9,163 bases of DNA from Roseburia sp. CAG:309 (GCA_000434115.1 FR894018.1:7952-17114); one strand, 5' to 3'; shown: positions 1 to 8,278, counted from the first letter of the stretch. Notes: generated by a model not told the origin, from the letters alone. Numbers and translations: made by a program.

Positions 1-1743
1 AAAAGCGGATTTTTTGATACGCGGGAGATCCGTCTGATCGTGAGCCTTTTGACAATTCTTGACAATCCTCGACAGGATATTGCCCTGGCGGCGGTTCTGC
101 GTGGACCAATCGGTGGAATGAGTGACGATGATCTTGCAAAAATACGGGGAAACAGCGACGAACATCAATTTTATGATGCCCTTTGCCATTACAGCGGCGA
201 AGAGCAATTGGAAGAAAAAGTGGAAGATTTTCTGGAAAAATTGGAGCGATGGCGGGAAAAGACGACGTATACGCCGGTGCTTGGCATTTTAGAGGAAATT
301 CTGGAAGAGACAAAACTGATGTATTTTCTGGAGACAATGGGAAATGGTTTGCAGCGAAGGGCAAATGTCGAACTACTCTTGGAGATGGCAAGAGAATTTG
401 ACCAGGGTTCATATCAGGGACTTTACCAGTTTGTCCGTTATATCCGTGGGATCAAAGAACGTGAGGAGGATTTTGGCGAAGTCAATCTGAGCGGCGACAA
501 GGAAAATGTCGTACAGATCATGACGATCCACAAAAGCAAAGGTCTTGAATTTCCAATCTGTTTTGTCGCGTCCATGCACAAAAAACTGGGAAAGGCGGAG
601 CGCGATTTTGTCGTTGTCAACGGCGATGCCGGTATCGCGTCGGATGTGATCGACAGTGAAAAGGGAACGAAGAAAAAGAGTATATTTTATAAGGCGCTCA
701 GCCGGCTCAATGCCAATGAAGATCTTGCGGAAGAACTGCGAATCCTGTATGTGGCAATGACGAGAGCGAAGGAAAAACTGATCTTTACCGGCAGAGTGAG
801 TGATACGATGTGGCAGGGCAACAGTGGATTTTACAGCAGGACGACGGCAGGAAGTTATTTTGACTGGGTGCTTCCGGTCGTGGCAGTCTCGCCGATCTTT
901 GAGTACGTCGAAGTGGATGAGACAGAGTTACAAAATCTGGAAATTTCACGGCAGATCGATCACATTTTGGATGAAAAAATGCTAAATAATTTTGACACAT
1001 CTGTTGTATATGATAAAGAAACAGAAAAAACTCTCCATTTTATGGAAGAGTATCACCGTCAGATCGAGGAGGAGATTCCAACCAAAGTTTCCGTCTCCGA
1101 TCTGAAAAAGAAGTCGATGGAAGAAGGCGAAGAAGACAATTTTACCGTTTTGTACAGCGACGCACTGGAAAACCAGTCGCCGGTGCCGGCTTTCGCAAAG
1201 ACCGAAACCGACGAAAACAATGCGCTTGCCGGAGCCGGATACGGTACGGCATGGCATCAGGTGATGGCATCTCTGTGTTTTGCCAAAGCGGTGGACGAAA
1301 AAGAGGTGGAAAACCAGCTGGGAGATATGGTACAATCAGGTAGGATCCATGCACAGGAAAAAGATTTTATCCGCCCGTGGAAGATTGTAAAATTTTTACA
1401 TTCTGATTTGGGGCAGGCGATGACGGAGGCAGAAAAGAACGGAATGCTTTACCGGGAGCAGCCTTTTGTCACCAGTGTACCGGCGCAGGAAGTGCAGGAA
1501 ACTTCAAGTGAAGAACGGGTTTTGGTGCAGGGAATCATTGACGGATTTTATGAGACAGAGACCGGAATTGTGTTGATGGATTATAAGACCGATCATTTGA
1601 AAAAAGGGCAGGAAGAGGTTTTGGTGAACCGTTACCGTACCCAGATGGAGGTGTACGCGGAGGCACTAGAAAAAATTACCGGTAAGCCGGTGGAAAGGAA
1701 AGTGCTGTATTCCTTTTCTCTCAACAAGGAAATAGAAGTGTAA
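1..1743 (+). CDS. addA: AddA, ATP-dependent helicase/nuclease subunit A (3' part, 5' end outside window)
   Basis: This is the C-terminal 580 residues of AddA, the helicase-nuclease subunit that works with AddB to process double-strand DNA ends for homologous recombination. The reading frame is open from base 1, so the start lies upstream; the first in-frame GTG, at base 40, is internal. Visible parts, in order: the UvrD-type C-terminal helicase region with motif V (TIHKSKGLEFP, about bases 520-552) and motif VI (LRILYVAMTRAKEKL, about 736-780); then the RecB-family nuclease domain, with a His motif (GTAWH, 1243-1257), the catalytic acidic residue in GIID (Asp at 1540) and the DYKTD motif (Asp 1579, Lys 1585). 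The stop is TAA at 1741-1743. All nuclease residues expected for an active PD-(D/E)XK site are present, so the visible part looks intact. AddB is normally encoded directly upstream of addA, but that region is not in the window. The next gene begins after 21 bases, suggesting co-transcription. Confidence 0.96.
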   Translation, partial: KSGFFDTREIRLIVSLLTILDNPRQDIALAAVLRGPIGGMSDDDLAKIRGNSDEHQFYDALCHYSGEEQLEEKVEDFLEKLERWREKTTYTPVLGILEEILEETKLMYFLETMGNGLQRRANVELLLEMAREFDQGSYQGLYQFVRYIRGIKEREEDFGEVNLSGDKENVVQIMTIHKSKGLEFPICFVASMHKKLGKAERDFVVVNGDAGIASDVIDSEKGTKKKSIFYKALSRLNANEDLAEELRILYVAMTRAKEKLIFTGRVSDTMWQGNSGFYSRTTAGSYFDWVLPVVAVSPIFEYVEVDETELQNLEISRQIDHILDEKMLNNFDTSVVYDKETEKTLHFMEEYHRQIEEEIPTKVSVSDLKKKSMEEGEEDNFTVLYSDALENQSPVPAFAKTETDENNALAGAGYGTAWHQVMASLCFAKAVDEKEVENQLGDMVQSGRIHAQEKDFIRPWKIVKFLHSDLGQAMTEAEKNGMLYREQPFVTSVPAQEVQETSSEERVLVQGIIDGFYETETGIVLMDYKTDHLKKGQEEVLVNRYRTQMEVYAEALEKITGKPVERKVLYSFSLNKEIEV

Positions 1744-1764
1744 GGTCCGAAAGGAGTTTTTTAG

Positions 1765-2478
1765 ATGTATGAACAATTTGCCACTGTTTACGATGAAATG
1801 ATGGAAGAAATTCCCTATGACAAATGGTTTGTAAAATTTCAGGAAATCCTGTACGAACACGGGATAACGGGCGGTCATATGTGCGAACTCGGATGTGGAA
1901 CCGGTGAGATGGTAAGACGGTTTGCAAAAGCCGGTTATGAAGTTACGGGAATTGATATTTCGCCCGATATGCTTGCCAAAGCGAGCGAAAAAACGGAAGG
2001 AATGGAAAAAATCTCATATTTTGAAGAAGATATGACAGATTTTTCGTTGCATAAACCCGCAGATGTGGTACTATGTATATGTGACTCCATGAATTATCTG
2101 CTATCCACAGAAGGGCTGACGGCAATGTTTCGCTGCATCAAAGAAGCATTGGCAGAAAATGGTATTGCGATTCTTGACATGAAGACGGCGTATTGTTTTC
2201 AAAAAGTCCTGGGAAATCAGACACGAGTCGATGAAACAGAAGAGGCATTGATGATCTGGGATAATACTTACGACGAAGAAACCCGGATCAATGAATATCT
2301 GCTTACCATATTTACGGAAGATAAGGCAACCGGAATGTATGCCCGTTACGATGAATGCCACGAACAGCGGGCGTATTCGGGAGACGAGATCAAAGCATGT
2401 TTAAAAGAAACTTCTCTGCGGCTTGTAAAAAGCTGGACGGAAGATGAGATCCGAACATACTTTGTGATTGAAAGGTAA
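1765..2478 (+). CDS. Class I SAM-dependent methyltransferase, YqeM-like
   Basis: A 237-aa cytoplasmic protein with the Rossmann-like fold of class I S-adenosylmethionine methyltransferases. Motif I is ELGCGTG (residues 41-47). The acidic residue that contacts the SAM ribose is Asp64, in TGIDIS. The adenine-side segment is EEDMTDF (88-93). Strand 4 is DVVLCICDSMNYL (101-113). The N-terminal pattern (FATVYDEMM followed by PYDKW) and the C-terminal YDECHEQRAY segment (195-204) resemble Bacillus YqeM as I remember it. That family sits near the ribosome-silencing factor gene in Bacillus, and its substrate is not established. Here it lies between addA and cell-wall genes, so context does not reveal the substrate. 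The ATG at 1765 is preceded by a good ribosome binding site (AAAGGAG, 1750-1756). Methyltransferase: very sure; YqeM-type: moderately sure; substrate: unknown. Confidence 0.9.
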   Translation: MYEQFATVYDEMMEEIPYDKWFVKFQEILYEHGITGGHMCELGCGTGEMVRRFAKAGYEVTGIDISPDMLAKASEKTEGMEKISYFEEDMTDFSLHKPADVVLCICDSMNYLLSTEGLTAMFRCIKEALAENGIAILDMKTAYCFQKVLGNQTRVDETEEALMIWDNTYDEETRINEYLLTIFTEDKATGMYARYDECHEQRAYSGDEIKACLKETSLRLVKSWTEDEIRTYFVIER

Positions 2479-2490
2479 CGTGAGAAAAGA

Positions 2491-2500
2491 AAGGAAGGAA
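2491..2500 (+). promoter_or_regulatory. Ribosome binding site fixing the start of the cell-wall hydrolase
   Basis: A purine-rich AAGGAAGGAA lies 6 bases before the ATG at 2507. An in-frame TTG at 2468 would add 13 residues that are highly charged and would precede the signal peptide. It also overlaps the end of the methyltransferase gene and has no comparable binding site. The ATG is therefore the preferred start. Confidence 0.7.
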
Positions 2501-2506
2501 AAAGAT

Positions 2507-4411
2507 ATGAAGTTACGAATTTCATTGTGGCTTTGTCTCTGCCTTGTGGTGAGTCTGGTTACACCACAGAGTATAGGCTGGCAGACCACGATCAGTTATG
2601 CGAGTGAGGCAGCATATGTAAAGACCGAAGGGGCAGATCTCAATATGCGTAGTGAGCCCAAACTGGGGAATAATGTAGTAGTGAAGATTCCCAATGGCTC
2701 TGCCGTTACCTATATAGAGGATGCCGGCACGGCGGATTCTTTGGACTGGGTGAAAATTTCCTACAACGGCACAGAGGGATATGCTGCTTCCAAATATATC
2801 ATCAAAGGAACGGCTCCGACGGCAGCGCCAGCCGCAGTATCTACGACGACACCGACCGCAGTGCCTACGACAGCGCCAACGGCGGCACCTCAGCCGACGA
2901 CCGTAACGGTATACCGCACCAAGGTAAGCTATAAGGCAGTTTCCGTAAAAGCGGCGACGGCAAAGAAAAATACCATCATTTACAAAAATACCGCAGGAAA
3001 AAAACGTACGGTAATGAAAAAGGGAAAAACGGTAACGATCCTTGGAGAAAAGACCAAGGGAAAGACAAAATGGTTCCGTGTCCGGTACAAAGTAAAAAAG
3101 AAAAAAGTAAAAGGGTACATAAAAGAAAGTGATGTAAAAATGAACCTGAAATCTTCGGCAGCAGGACTTGTGAAAGGTGTAAAAACCGCACTCCGTGTTC
3201 GCAAAAAACCGGGAAAACAGGGGGCTTATTATAAGATCCGGGGAAAAGAACTGGTTCTTGCCAAAAAGCAGTATGTGACGATCACCAAAGTAAGAACGGT
3301 GAAAAAACAGAAATGGTATCAGATCGCTTTTGATTATTATGGAACCCCTTACAAAGGTTATGTACAGTCCAAATATATCAAATTGACAAAGAAAAAAGTG
3401 CAGAAGAAAGTGGCAGTGACGGTTCTCAGCCAGCGGGATTTTGAGGCGGAACTGACGGCACAGGGCTTCCCGGATTCTTATAAAGATGCACTCCGCAAGC
3501 TCCATGCGTCGTATCCGTACTGGCAGTTTACCGCATACAAGACCGGCTTAGACTGGAATACGGTGGTTGATCAGGAATGCAAACTTGGCAGAAGCCTGAT
3601 CTCTAACTCCAAATCCGAAGCCTGGAAGTCAAAAGAAGCCGGTGCATATGATGAAGCGACCGGAAAATGGAAAGTATTCGACGGTTCCAGCTGGGTACAG
3701 GCATCCAGAGAAGCCGTAATGTATTATATGGATCCGCGGAATTTCCTTACGATCCAGGGAGTATTTCAGTTTGAGCAGCTGGAATACCAGTCACAGTACC
3801 AGACGGCAGATGGAGTGAAAAATATTCTCACCAATACACCGTTTGCCGCAGCTACGTTCCGGTACACGGACGATCAGACGGGAGCGCAGAAAGAAATTTC
3901 GTATGTAAACGCCTTTCTGGATGCGGCGAAAGATTCGGGAGTGAGTCCATATCATCTGGCATCCCGCGTGAAACAGGAAGTAGTGACCGGCGCGACAACG
4001 ACCAGCATCGCCGTAACCGGTACAACGACAGAATATCCGGGAATTTACAATTTTTACAATATTGGTGCGACAAGCGGTGCGACCCCTGCCCTCAATGGCT
4101 TGAAATGGGCAAGCACAGGAGATACCTATCTTCGTCCGTGGACGAGCCCTTATCGCTCAATCGTTGGCGGTGCCCAGTACATCGGCAGTAATTATATCAA
4201 TCGCGGACAAAATACCGGATATTTGCAGAAATTTAATGTAACACCAACCAGTACATACAATCATCAATATATGACCAATGTAGAGGCAGCAAACTCCGAG
4301 GCATTGAAAACGAAAAATGCGTACAATGGTATGCTTGACAGCACACCGCTCGTATTCTCGATTCCGATTTATGATAATATGCCCGCTGTGAACTGTGCTG
4401 CACCAAAATAG
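2507..4411 (+). CDS. Secreted SH3-domain cell-wall hydrolase with LytD/GH73-like glucosaminidase domain
   Basis: A 634-aa exported protein, probably an autolysin cutting the glycan strand of peptidoglycan (N-acetylglucosaminidase). Residues 1-35 form a Sec signal peptide, with a hydrophobic core at about 5-20 and a likely cleavage after Ser-Glu-Ala (33-35). Residues 36-100 are a bacterial SH3 domain, with the typical LNMRSEP and a closing GYAASKYI. Residues 102-132 are a Pro/Thr/Ala linker. Two further SH3-like regions follow, about 139-212 and 220-293, each ending in a GYIKESDV or GYVQSKYI type strand; both are very lysine-rich. Residues about 305-630 resemble LytD-type glucosaminidases of Clostridia, with features such as AVMYYMDPRNFL, YNFYNIGA and RSIVGGAQYIG. 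Glu491 in SRVKQEVV is the best candidate for the catalytic acid, by position in the family. There is no dockerin, LPXTG or transmembrane anchor, so retention probably relies on the SH3 regions. The stop is followed after 29 bases by a second envelope gene, probably in the same operon. Confidence 0.88.
   Translation: MKLRISLWLCLCLVVSLVTPQSIGWQTTISYASEAAYVKTEGADLNMRSEPKLGNNVVVKIPNGSAVTYIEDAGTADSLDWVKISYNGTEGYAASKYIIKGTAPTAAPAAVSTTTPTAVPTTAPTAAPQPTTVTVYRTKVSYKAVSVKAATAKKNTIIYKNTAGKKRTVMKKGKTVTILGEKTKGKTKWFRVRYKVKKKKVKGYIKESDVKMNLKSSAAGLVKGVKTALRVRKKPGKQGAYYKIRGKELVLAKKQYVTITKVRTVKKQKWYQIAFDYYGTPYKGYVQSKYIKLTKKKVQKKVAVTVLSQRDFEAELTAQGFPDSYKDALRKLHASYPYWQFTAYKTGLDWNTVVDQECKLGRSLISNSKSEAWKSKEAGAYDEATGKWKVFDGSSWVQASREAVMYYMDPRNFLTIQGVFQFEQLEYQSQYQTADGVKNILTNTPFAAATFRYTDDQTGAQKEISYVNAFLDAAKDSGVSPYHLASRVKQEVVTGATTTSIAVTGTTTEYPGIYNFYNIGATSGATPALNGLKWASTGDTYLRPWTSPYRSIVGGAQYIGSNYINRGQNTGYLQKFNVTPTSTYNHQYMTNVEAANSEALKTKNAYNGMLDSTPLVFSIPIYDNMPAVNCAAPK
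2810..2902 (+). repeat. Low-complexity Pro/Thr/Ala linker repeat inside the hydrolase gene
   Basis: Residues 102-132 of the hydrolase are an imperfect repeat built on PTAAP and PTAVP units, encoded by degenerate GC-rich triplets. It separates the first SH3 domain from the lysine-rich SH3-like regions. Such linkers are usual in secreted Gram-positive proteins and may vary in length between strains. Confidence 0.6.
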
Positions 4412-4440
4412 AAGGATTCCTTCAGAAATGGAGTGTCAGA

Positions 4441-5739
4441 GTGAAAAAAATAATAGCAGTAATAAGTTTTCTGATTGCCTGCCTTGGCTTTCTGGCGGTT
4501 CCCGGCAAAAGTCTGGCGGCAAGTGCAATAGTTGAATTTTCAACCAATGCGACAGAGGTAAAAAAAGACGATACGGTTACTGTCGTGTGCCGTGTTACTT
4601 CTCAGGAGGGGTTTAACGATGTCAAAATGAAAGTGTCCTATGACAGTGACATTTTGCAGTTTATCGAAGGCGGTAAGAAAGTAAGCGGCGGAAATGGGCA
4701 ATTGAGTATACAGTCTGTCGGCAATACGGAAGCGGTAACTACGCGCACATACTCGCTGCAATTTCGGGCGATAGCAGAAGGATCATCGGCAATTCAGACC
4801 GATGGCAAGCCGAAGGTACTTGATAGTGAAGGAAAAAAACTGTCAATTTCTTCCAATCGCGTCGTGCTGGGTGTGACAGAAAAAGGCGCAGCGGCAGAAG
4901 GAGCCGTTGTGCCGGCAGATCCCACAGCGACAGCCTCCGCGGCTCCGACTCCGACGCCGGTTCCGTTAAATACCAATACGAAACTGAAAGGTCTGTCGTT
5001 TCATGCCATTTCCGTAGCACCTCAGTTTAGTACGGAGGTACTGGAATATACGATCAAGGTGGACTGCAACACGGACAAGCTGTATTACAACGCCATTCCG
5101 GCAAACGGAAAACAGCGCATCCGCCTCAAAGGAAACGAGGAACTGATGCCGGGCGAAAATGAGATGAAACTTGTCGTGACAGCGGAATCCGGCGACAAAC
5201 GAACCTTTAAGTTAAAAGTAGTAAAAGAGACCGAATCCGAGACAAAAGTACGTGAACAGCAGGAAAAAGGCACGTCCAATATTACCTTCTCCGTATATGA
5301 GAAAGATGGATCCATCTACATTCAGAATCAGTATCAGTTTCAGGTTATGGATGTCAAAGATGACGAAGTGATCCCTTCCGGCTATGTAAAAACGACGGTT
5401 GATATCGATGGCAAAAGTGTACCTGCCTATACGATGCAGAATGATCTTGACAATAATTACCTGTTGATGTATCTGAAAGGGGCATCGGATGAGCCGACGC
5501 TGTACCAGTACGATCGTCAGGAAAAGACGTTGCAGCGTTACACTGGAACGATGACCCAGAAAGTCAATCAGGGCGGCAATGTGGCAAGCGAACTCGAAGT
5601 AAAACCGGAGACGTGGGTGTACGGACTTATCATCGGTCTGTCAATCCTGGTACTTGCCCTGCTCATCATTATATTGAATATGATACTCCGCAGACGCTTG
5701 AACCGCGGGAAAAAGGAACTGAATGAAATGGACTTTTAA
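4441..5739 (+). CDS. Membrane-anchored surface protein with cohesin-like and cadherin-like beta-sandwich domains
   Basis: A 432-aa protein predicted to be exported and anchored at its C-terminus. The start is GTG at 4441 with GGAG at 4430-4433. Residues 1-26 are a signal peptide with likely cleavage after SLA (24-26). Residues about 28-145 look like a cohesin-type beta-sandwich: VEFSTNATEVKKDDTVTV at the start, then VKVSYDSDILQF-like strands and a closing SNRVVLGV. A Pro/Thr/Ala linker spans about 158-176. Residues about 180-262 match the cadherin-like beta-sandwich type (LKGLSF at the start, LEYTIKV, and a final KRTFKLKVVKE). Residues about 275-390 form an ectodomain I cannot assign. Residues 392-416 are one transmembrane helix followed by a short basic tail (RRRLNRGKK). 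The topology is thus outside ectodomain, inside tail. It lies 29 bases after the autolysin gene, so a role in cell-wall attachment or enzyme placement is plausible but is inference. No enzyme motif is visible. Confidence 0.82.
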   Translation: MKKIIAVISFLIACLGFLAVPGKSLAASAIVEFSTNATEVKKDDTVTVVCRVTSQEGFNDVKMKVSYDSDILQFIEGGKKVSGGNGQLSIQSVGNTEAVTTRTYSLQFRAIAEGSSAIQTDGKPKVLDSEGKKLSISSNRVVLGVTEKGAAAEGAVVPADPTATASAAPTPTPVPLNTNTKLKGLSFHAISVAPQFSTEVLEYTIKVDCNTDKLYYNAIPANGKQRIRLKGNEELMPGENEMKLVVTAESGDKRTFKLKVVKETESETKVREQQEKGTSNITFSVYEKDGSIYIQNQYQFQVMDVKDDEVIPSGYVKTTVDIDGKSVPAYTMQNDLDNNYLLMYLKGASDEPTLYQYDRQEKTLQRYTGTMTQKVNQGGNVASELEVKPETWVYGLIIGLSILVLALLIIILNMILRRRLNRGKKELNEMDF

Positions 5740-5756
5740 CCCCAGGGCAACATCGT

Positions 5757-5777
5757 GATAAATGAACAAACATTATC
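5757..5777. promoter_or_regulatory. Weak A/T-rich inverted repeat upstream of clpC
   Basis: GATAAATG and CATTATC flank a 6-base loop, giving a 7-bp stem with one bulged A, just before the clpC ribosome binding site. There is no T-run after it, so it is not a good terminator. It could be an operator or chance. It does not match the CtsR direct-repeat site or the CIRCE element. Confidence 0.2.
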
Positions 5778-5783
5778 AGACAG

Positions 5784-5789
5784 AAAGGA
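5784..5789 (+). promoter_or_regulatory. Ribosome binding site for clpC (GTG start)
   Basis: AAAGGA lies 9 bases before the GTG at 5799. It supports a non-ATG start, giving an N-terminus (MENLTKKAGKVLDLA) that aligns with the beginning of the ClpC N-domain. Confidence 0.65.
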
Positions 5790-5798
5790 ATCGATAGA

Positions 5799-8261
5799 GT
5801 GGAAAATTTGACAAAAAAAGCCGGCAAGGTTTTGGATCTGGCAGCCAATATTGCATGGACAGAGAGGGAACGGGAGGTTCAGACCGGGCATCTTTTGTGT
5901 GCATTGGCAATCGTTGATGGAACTGCCAAAGAAATTCTGAGAAATAACAATGTTTATGAGGAAGATGTGCGTCAGATCTATGAAAACTGTCTGGCAGAGA
6001 TTCGGAAAAGCAAAAAAAGTCATGCTTCCGAGATTACATTTACCCCGGTTTTGCAGAAAGTTATAGAGGATGCCGAGGCACTTGCCAGACATCAGAAGAA
6101 GAAACTGGGGACAGAGCATCTGCTGATGGCGCTTGTCAAACAGCGCGAGGTGACATCCGGGGAAATGATTACAGGCCTGCATGCAAATGCCAGAAAGATC
6201 TATATGGAAGCCGCAGAAGTAGCGCAGATGGATCCGGATTTTGCGAAGGCAGATTTCATGGCAGCCAAAGAAAAAGAAGAGAAGGGACGTTCCCAGACAC
6301 CACTTTTGGATAAATTTTCGCGTGATCTTGTAAAGGAAGCGGAGGAAGGAAAACTCGATCCCGTATTTAACCGAGACAATGAAATTGACAGCGTAATGGA
6401 AATTCTTGGAAGACGAACGAAAAATAATCCATGTATTCTCGGAGAACCGGGGGTCGGAAAGACGGCAATCGTGGAAGGCCTGGCAGGCAGGATTGCCGAT
6501 AATGTCGTACCGGATTCGCTGAAAAATGTCCGCATTTTGTCACTCGATGTATCAGGTATGGTGGCAGGTACAAAATACCGCGGACAATTTGAAGAACGCA
6601 TCAAACGTTGTCTGCGTGAGACGATGGATGCCGGAAATATCATTTTGTTTATCGATGAACTTCATATGATCATTGGAGCCGGTGGAGCAGAAGGTGCGAT
6701 GGATGCCGCCAATATTCTAAAACCGGCATTGTCACGTGGTGAAATTCAGATCATTGGAGCGACAACACGCGAAGAGTATCGCAAGCGCATTGAAAAAGAT
6801 TCTGCTCTTGAACGCCGTTTCCAGCAGGTCATTGTAGAAGAACCATCGATTGTACAGGCAGTCTCCATTTTAAAAGGACTGCGCAGTTATTATGAATCGT
6901 ATCACCATATCGAGATCAGCGATGAAGCGGTGGAAGCTGCGGTAAAACTTTCAGATCGTTACATCAATGACCGTTTTCTGCCGGATAAAGCGATTGACTT
7001 GATCGATGAAGCCGCTTCCCGGCTCAATATGAACAGTATGCGTGAGTACGAGGAAATCTTTATAGAGAAAAAAGAGGCACTTGAACATGTGCAGGAAGAA
7101 AAGGAAAATGCAGTAGCGGCAGGCGATATGGAATATGCGGTCGAACTGCACAAAGAAGAAGAAAAACTCCAACGTGATCTGATGCAGTCTCAGGTAAAAT
7201 GGGATAAGAAACAGAAAAAGCAGAGAAAAGTGATGGAAGAATCCCATATTGCGGAAGTGGTGTCGAGACAAACAAAGATTCCGGTCAGCCGTCTGGAAAA
7301 AGACGAGACAAGACGCTTGCAGAAATTGGAAAAAATCCTGCATGAGCGGGTGGTAGGACAGGAGGAAGCGGTAGAAGCTGTATCCCGCGCTGTCCGGAGA
7401 GGCCGTGTCGGCTTGAAAGATCCGAATCGTCCGATTGGTTCCTTCCTGTTTTTGGGGCCAACCGGTGTGGGAAAAACAGAGCTTTCCAAAACACTTGCGG
7501 AAGCCGTATTTGGTTCCGAGAAAAATATGATCCGTGTCGATATGTCAGAATATATGGAGAAGCAGAGTGTGTCCAAAATGATCGGCTCTCCTCCGGGATA
7601 TGTCGGTTTTGAGGAAGGCGGCCAGCTCAGTGAAAAAGTCCGCCGCAATCCGTATTCGGTTCTTTTGTTTGATGAGATCGAAAAGGCACATCCGGATGTG
7701 TTCAATATGCTTTTACAGATTTTGGAAGACGGAAGGTTGACGGATTCTCAGGGAAGACAGGTCGACTTTAAAAATACGATCATCATTATGACCTCGAATG
7801 CGGGAGCAAACCGCATCGTGTCACCGAAGACGCTTGGTTTTTTACAGCAGGAAGACGCTGCGGCAGATTACAAACGGATGCAGGAAGGCGTTATGGAAGA
7901 AGTAAAACACATTTTCAAACCGGAATTTATCAACCGTATTGATGAAATTCTGGTATTCCATATGCTGACCAAAGAAGATATTCATCAGATTGCTGCGAAT
8001 ATGCTCGCAGGCTTTAAAAAGCGCGTGAAAAAGCAGATGGATATCCGGCTGCATTACGGCAAAGCCATTGTTGATCATGTGGCAGACAAAGGCTTTGACA
8101 AGGATTACGGTGCCAGACCGCTTCGGCGTACGATCCAGAAAGAGATCGAAGACCAGCTGGCAGAAAAGATTGTCGGCGGCGAAGTGCACATCGGCGACGA
8201 TGTCCGCCTGTCTGTCAAAAAGGGTGCCGTTTGTGTTCAAAAAATCATAAAAAAAGGATAG
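5799..8261 (+). CDS. clpC: ClpC-type AAA+ ATPase (Clp protease unfoldase)
   Basis: An 820-aa Hsp100 unfoldase that unfolds proteins and threads them into ClpP in the cytoplasm; its length is close to Bacillus ClpC (810). Domains: Clp N-domain with two repeats (about 1-145); AAA1 with Walker A GEPGVGKT (215-222), pore loop KYRG (259-262) and Walker B IDE (285-287); a short coiled-coil middle domain with a UVR-like segment (about 414-475), typical of ClpC and shorter than in ClpB; AAA2 with Walker A GPTGVGKT (553-560), pore loop GYVG (600-603) and Walker B DE (625-626). The LGF loop at 679-681 is the expected ClpP-docking tripeptide. Both ATPase sites look active. Unusual points: the first N-domain repeat has Gly30 where Bacillus has the phosphoarginine-binding Glu32, while the second keeps Glu106; in the middle domain Met444 and His451 stand where Bacillus ClpC has Phe436 and Arg443. 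Upstream there is no ctsR, mcsA or mcsB, although radA still lies downstream, as in Bacillus. Confidence 0.96.
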   Translation: MENLTKKAGKVLDLAANIAWTEREREVQTGHLLCALAIVDGTAKEILRNNNVYEEDVRQIYENCLAEIRKSKKSHASEITFTPVLQKVIEDAEALARHQKKKLGTEHLLMALVKQREVTSGEMITGLHANARKIYMEAAEVAQMDPDFAKADFMAAKEKEEKGRSQTPLLDKFSRDLVKEAEEGKLDPVFNRDNEIDSVMEILGRRTKNNPCILGEPGVGKTAIVEGLAGRIADNVVPDSLKNVRILSLDVSGMVAGTKYRGQFEERIKRCLRETMDAGNIILFIDELHMIIGAGGAEGAMDAANILKPALSRGEIQIIGATTREEYRKRIEKDSALERRFQQVIVEEPSIVQAVSILKGLRSYYESYHHIEISDEAVEAAVKLSDRYINDRFLPDKAIDLIDEAASRLNMNSMREYEEIFIEKKEALEHVQEEKENAVAAGDMEYAVELHKEEEKLQRDLMQSQVKWDKKQKKQRKVMEESHIAEVVSRQTKIPVSRLEKDETRRLQKLEKILHERVVGQEEAVEAVSRAVRRGRVGLKDPNRPIGSFLFLGPTGVGKTELSKTLAEAVFGSEKNMIRVDMSEYMEKQSVSKMIGSPPGYVGFEEGGQLSEKVRRNPYSVLLFDEIEKAHPDVFNMLLQILEDGRLTDSQGRQVDFKNTIIIMTSNAGANRIVSPKTLGFLQQEDAAADYKRMQEGVMEEVKHIFKPEFINRIDEILVFHMLTKEDIHQIAANMLAGFKKRVKKQMDIRLHYGKAIVDHVADKGFDKDYGARPLRRTIQKEIEDQLAEKIVGGEVHIGDDVRLSVKKGAVCVQKIIKKG

Positions 8262-8278
8262 TATTCTCTGTCGAATTT

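Noticed and set aside
2434..2461. Possible promoter (TGGACG with CATACT, 16-base spacing) before the hydrolase gene
   Set aside because: Only 4 of 6 matches in each hexamer, within coding sequence, so it is not above what chance would give.
2522..3505. Long 327-aa open frame on the minus strand opposite the hydrolase gene
   Set aside because: It lies fully inside a well-supported + strand gene. Its translation is rich in Phe, Arg, Cys and His, as expected for the antisense of lysine- and Pro/Thr-rich coding DNA, and shows no domain.
5740..5815. CtsR operator near the clpC start
   Set aside because: Only one half-site-like TTTGAC is present, just inside the gene; the paired heptad repeat with correct spacing is missing.
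5736..6182. 148-aa minus-strand open frame over the clpC start
   Set aside because: It is antisense to the conserved ClpC N-domain, has no recognisable motif, and is best explained as a shadow of codon bias.
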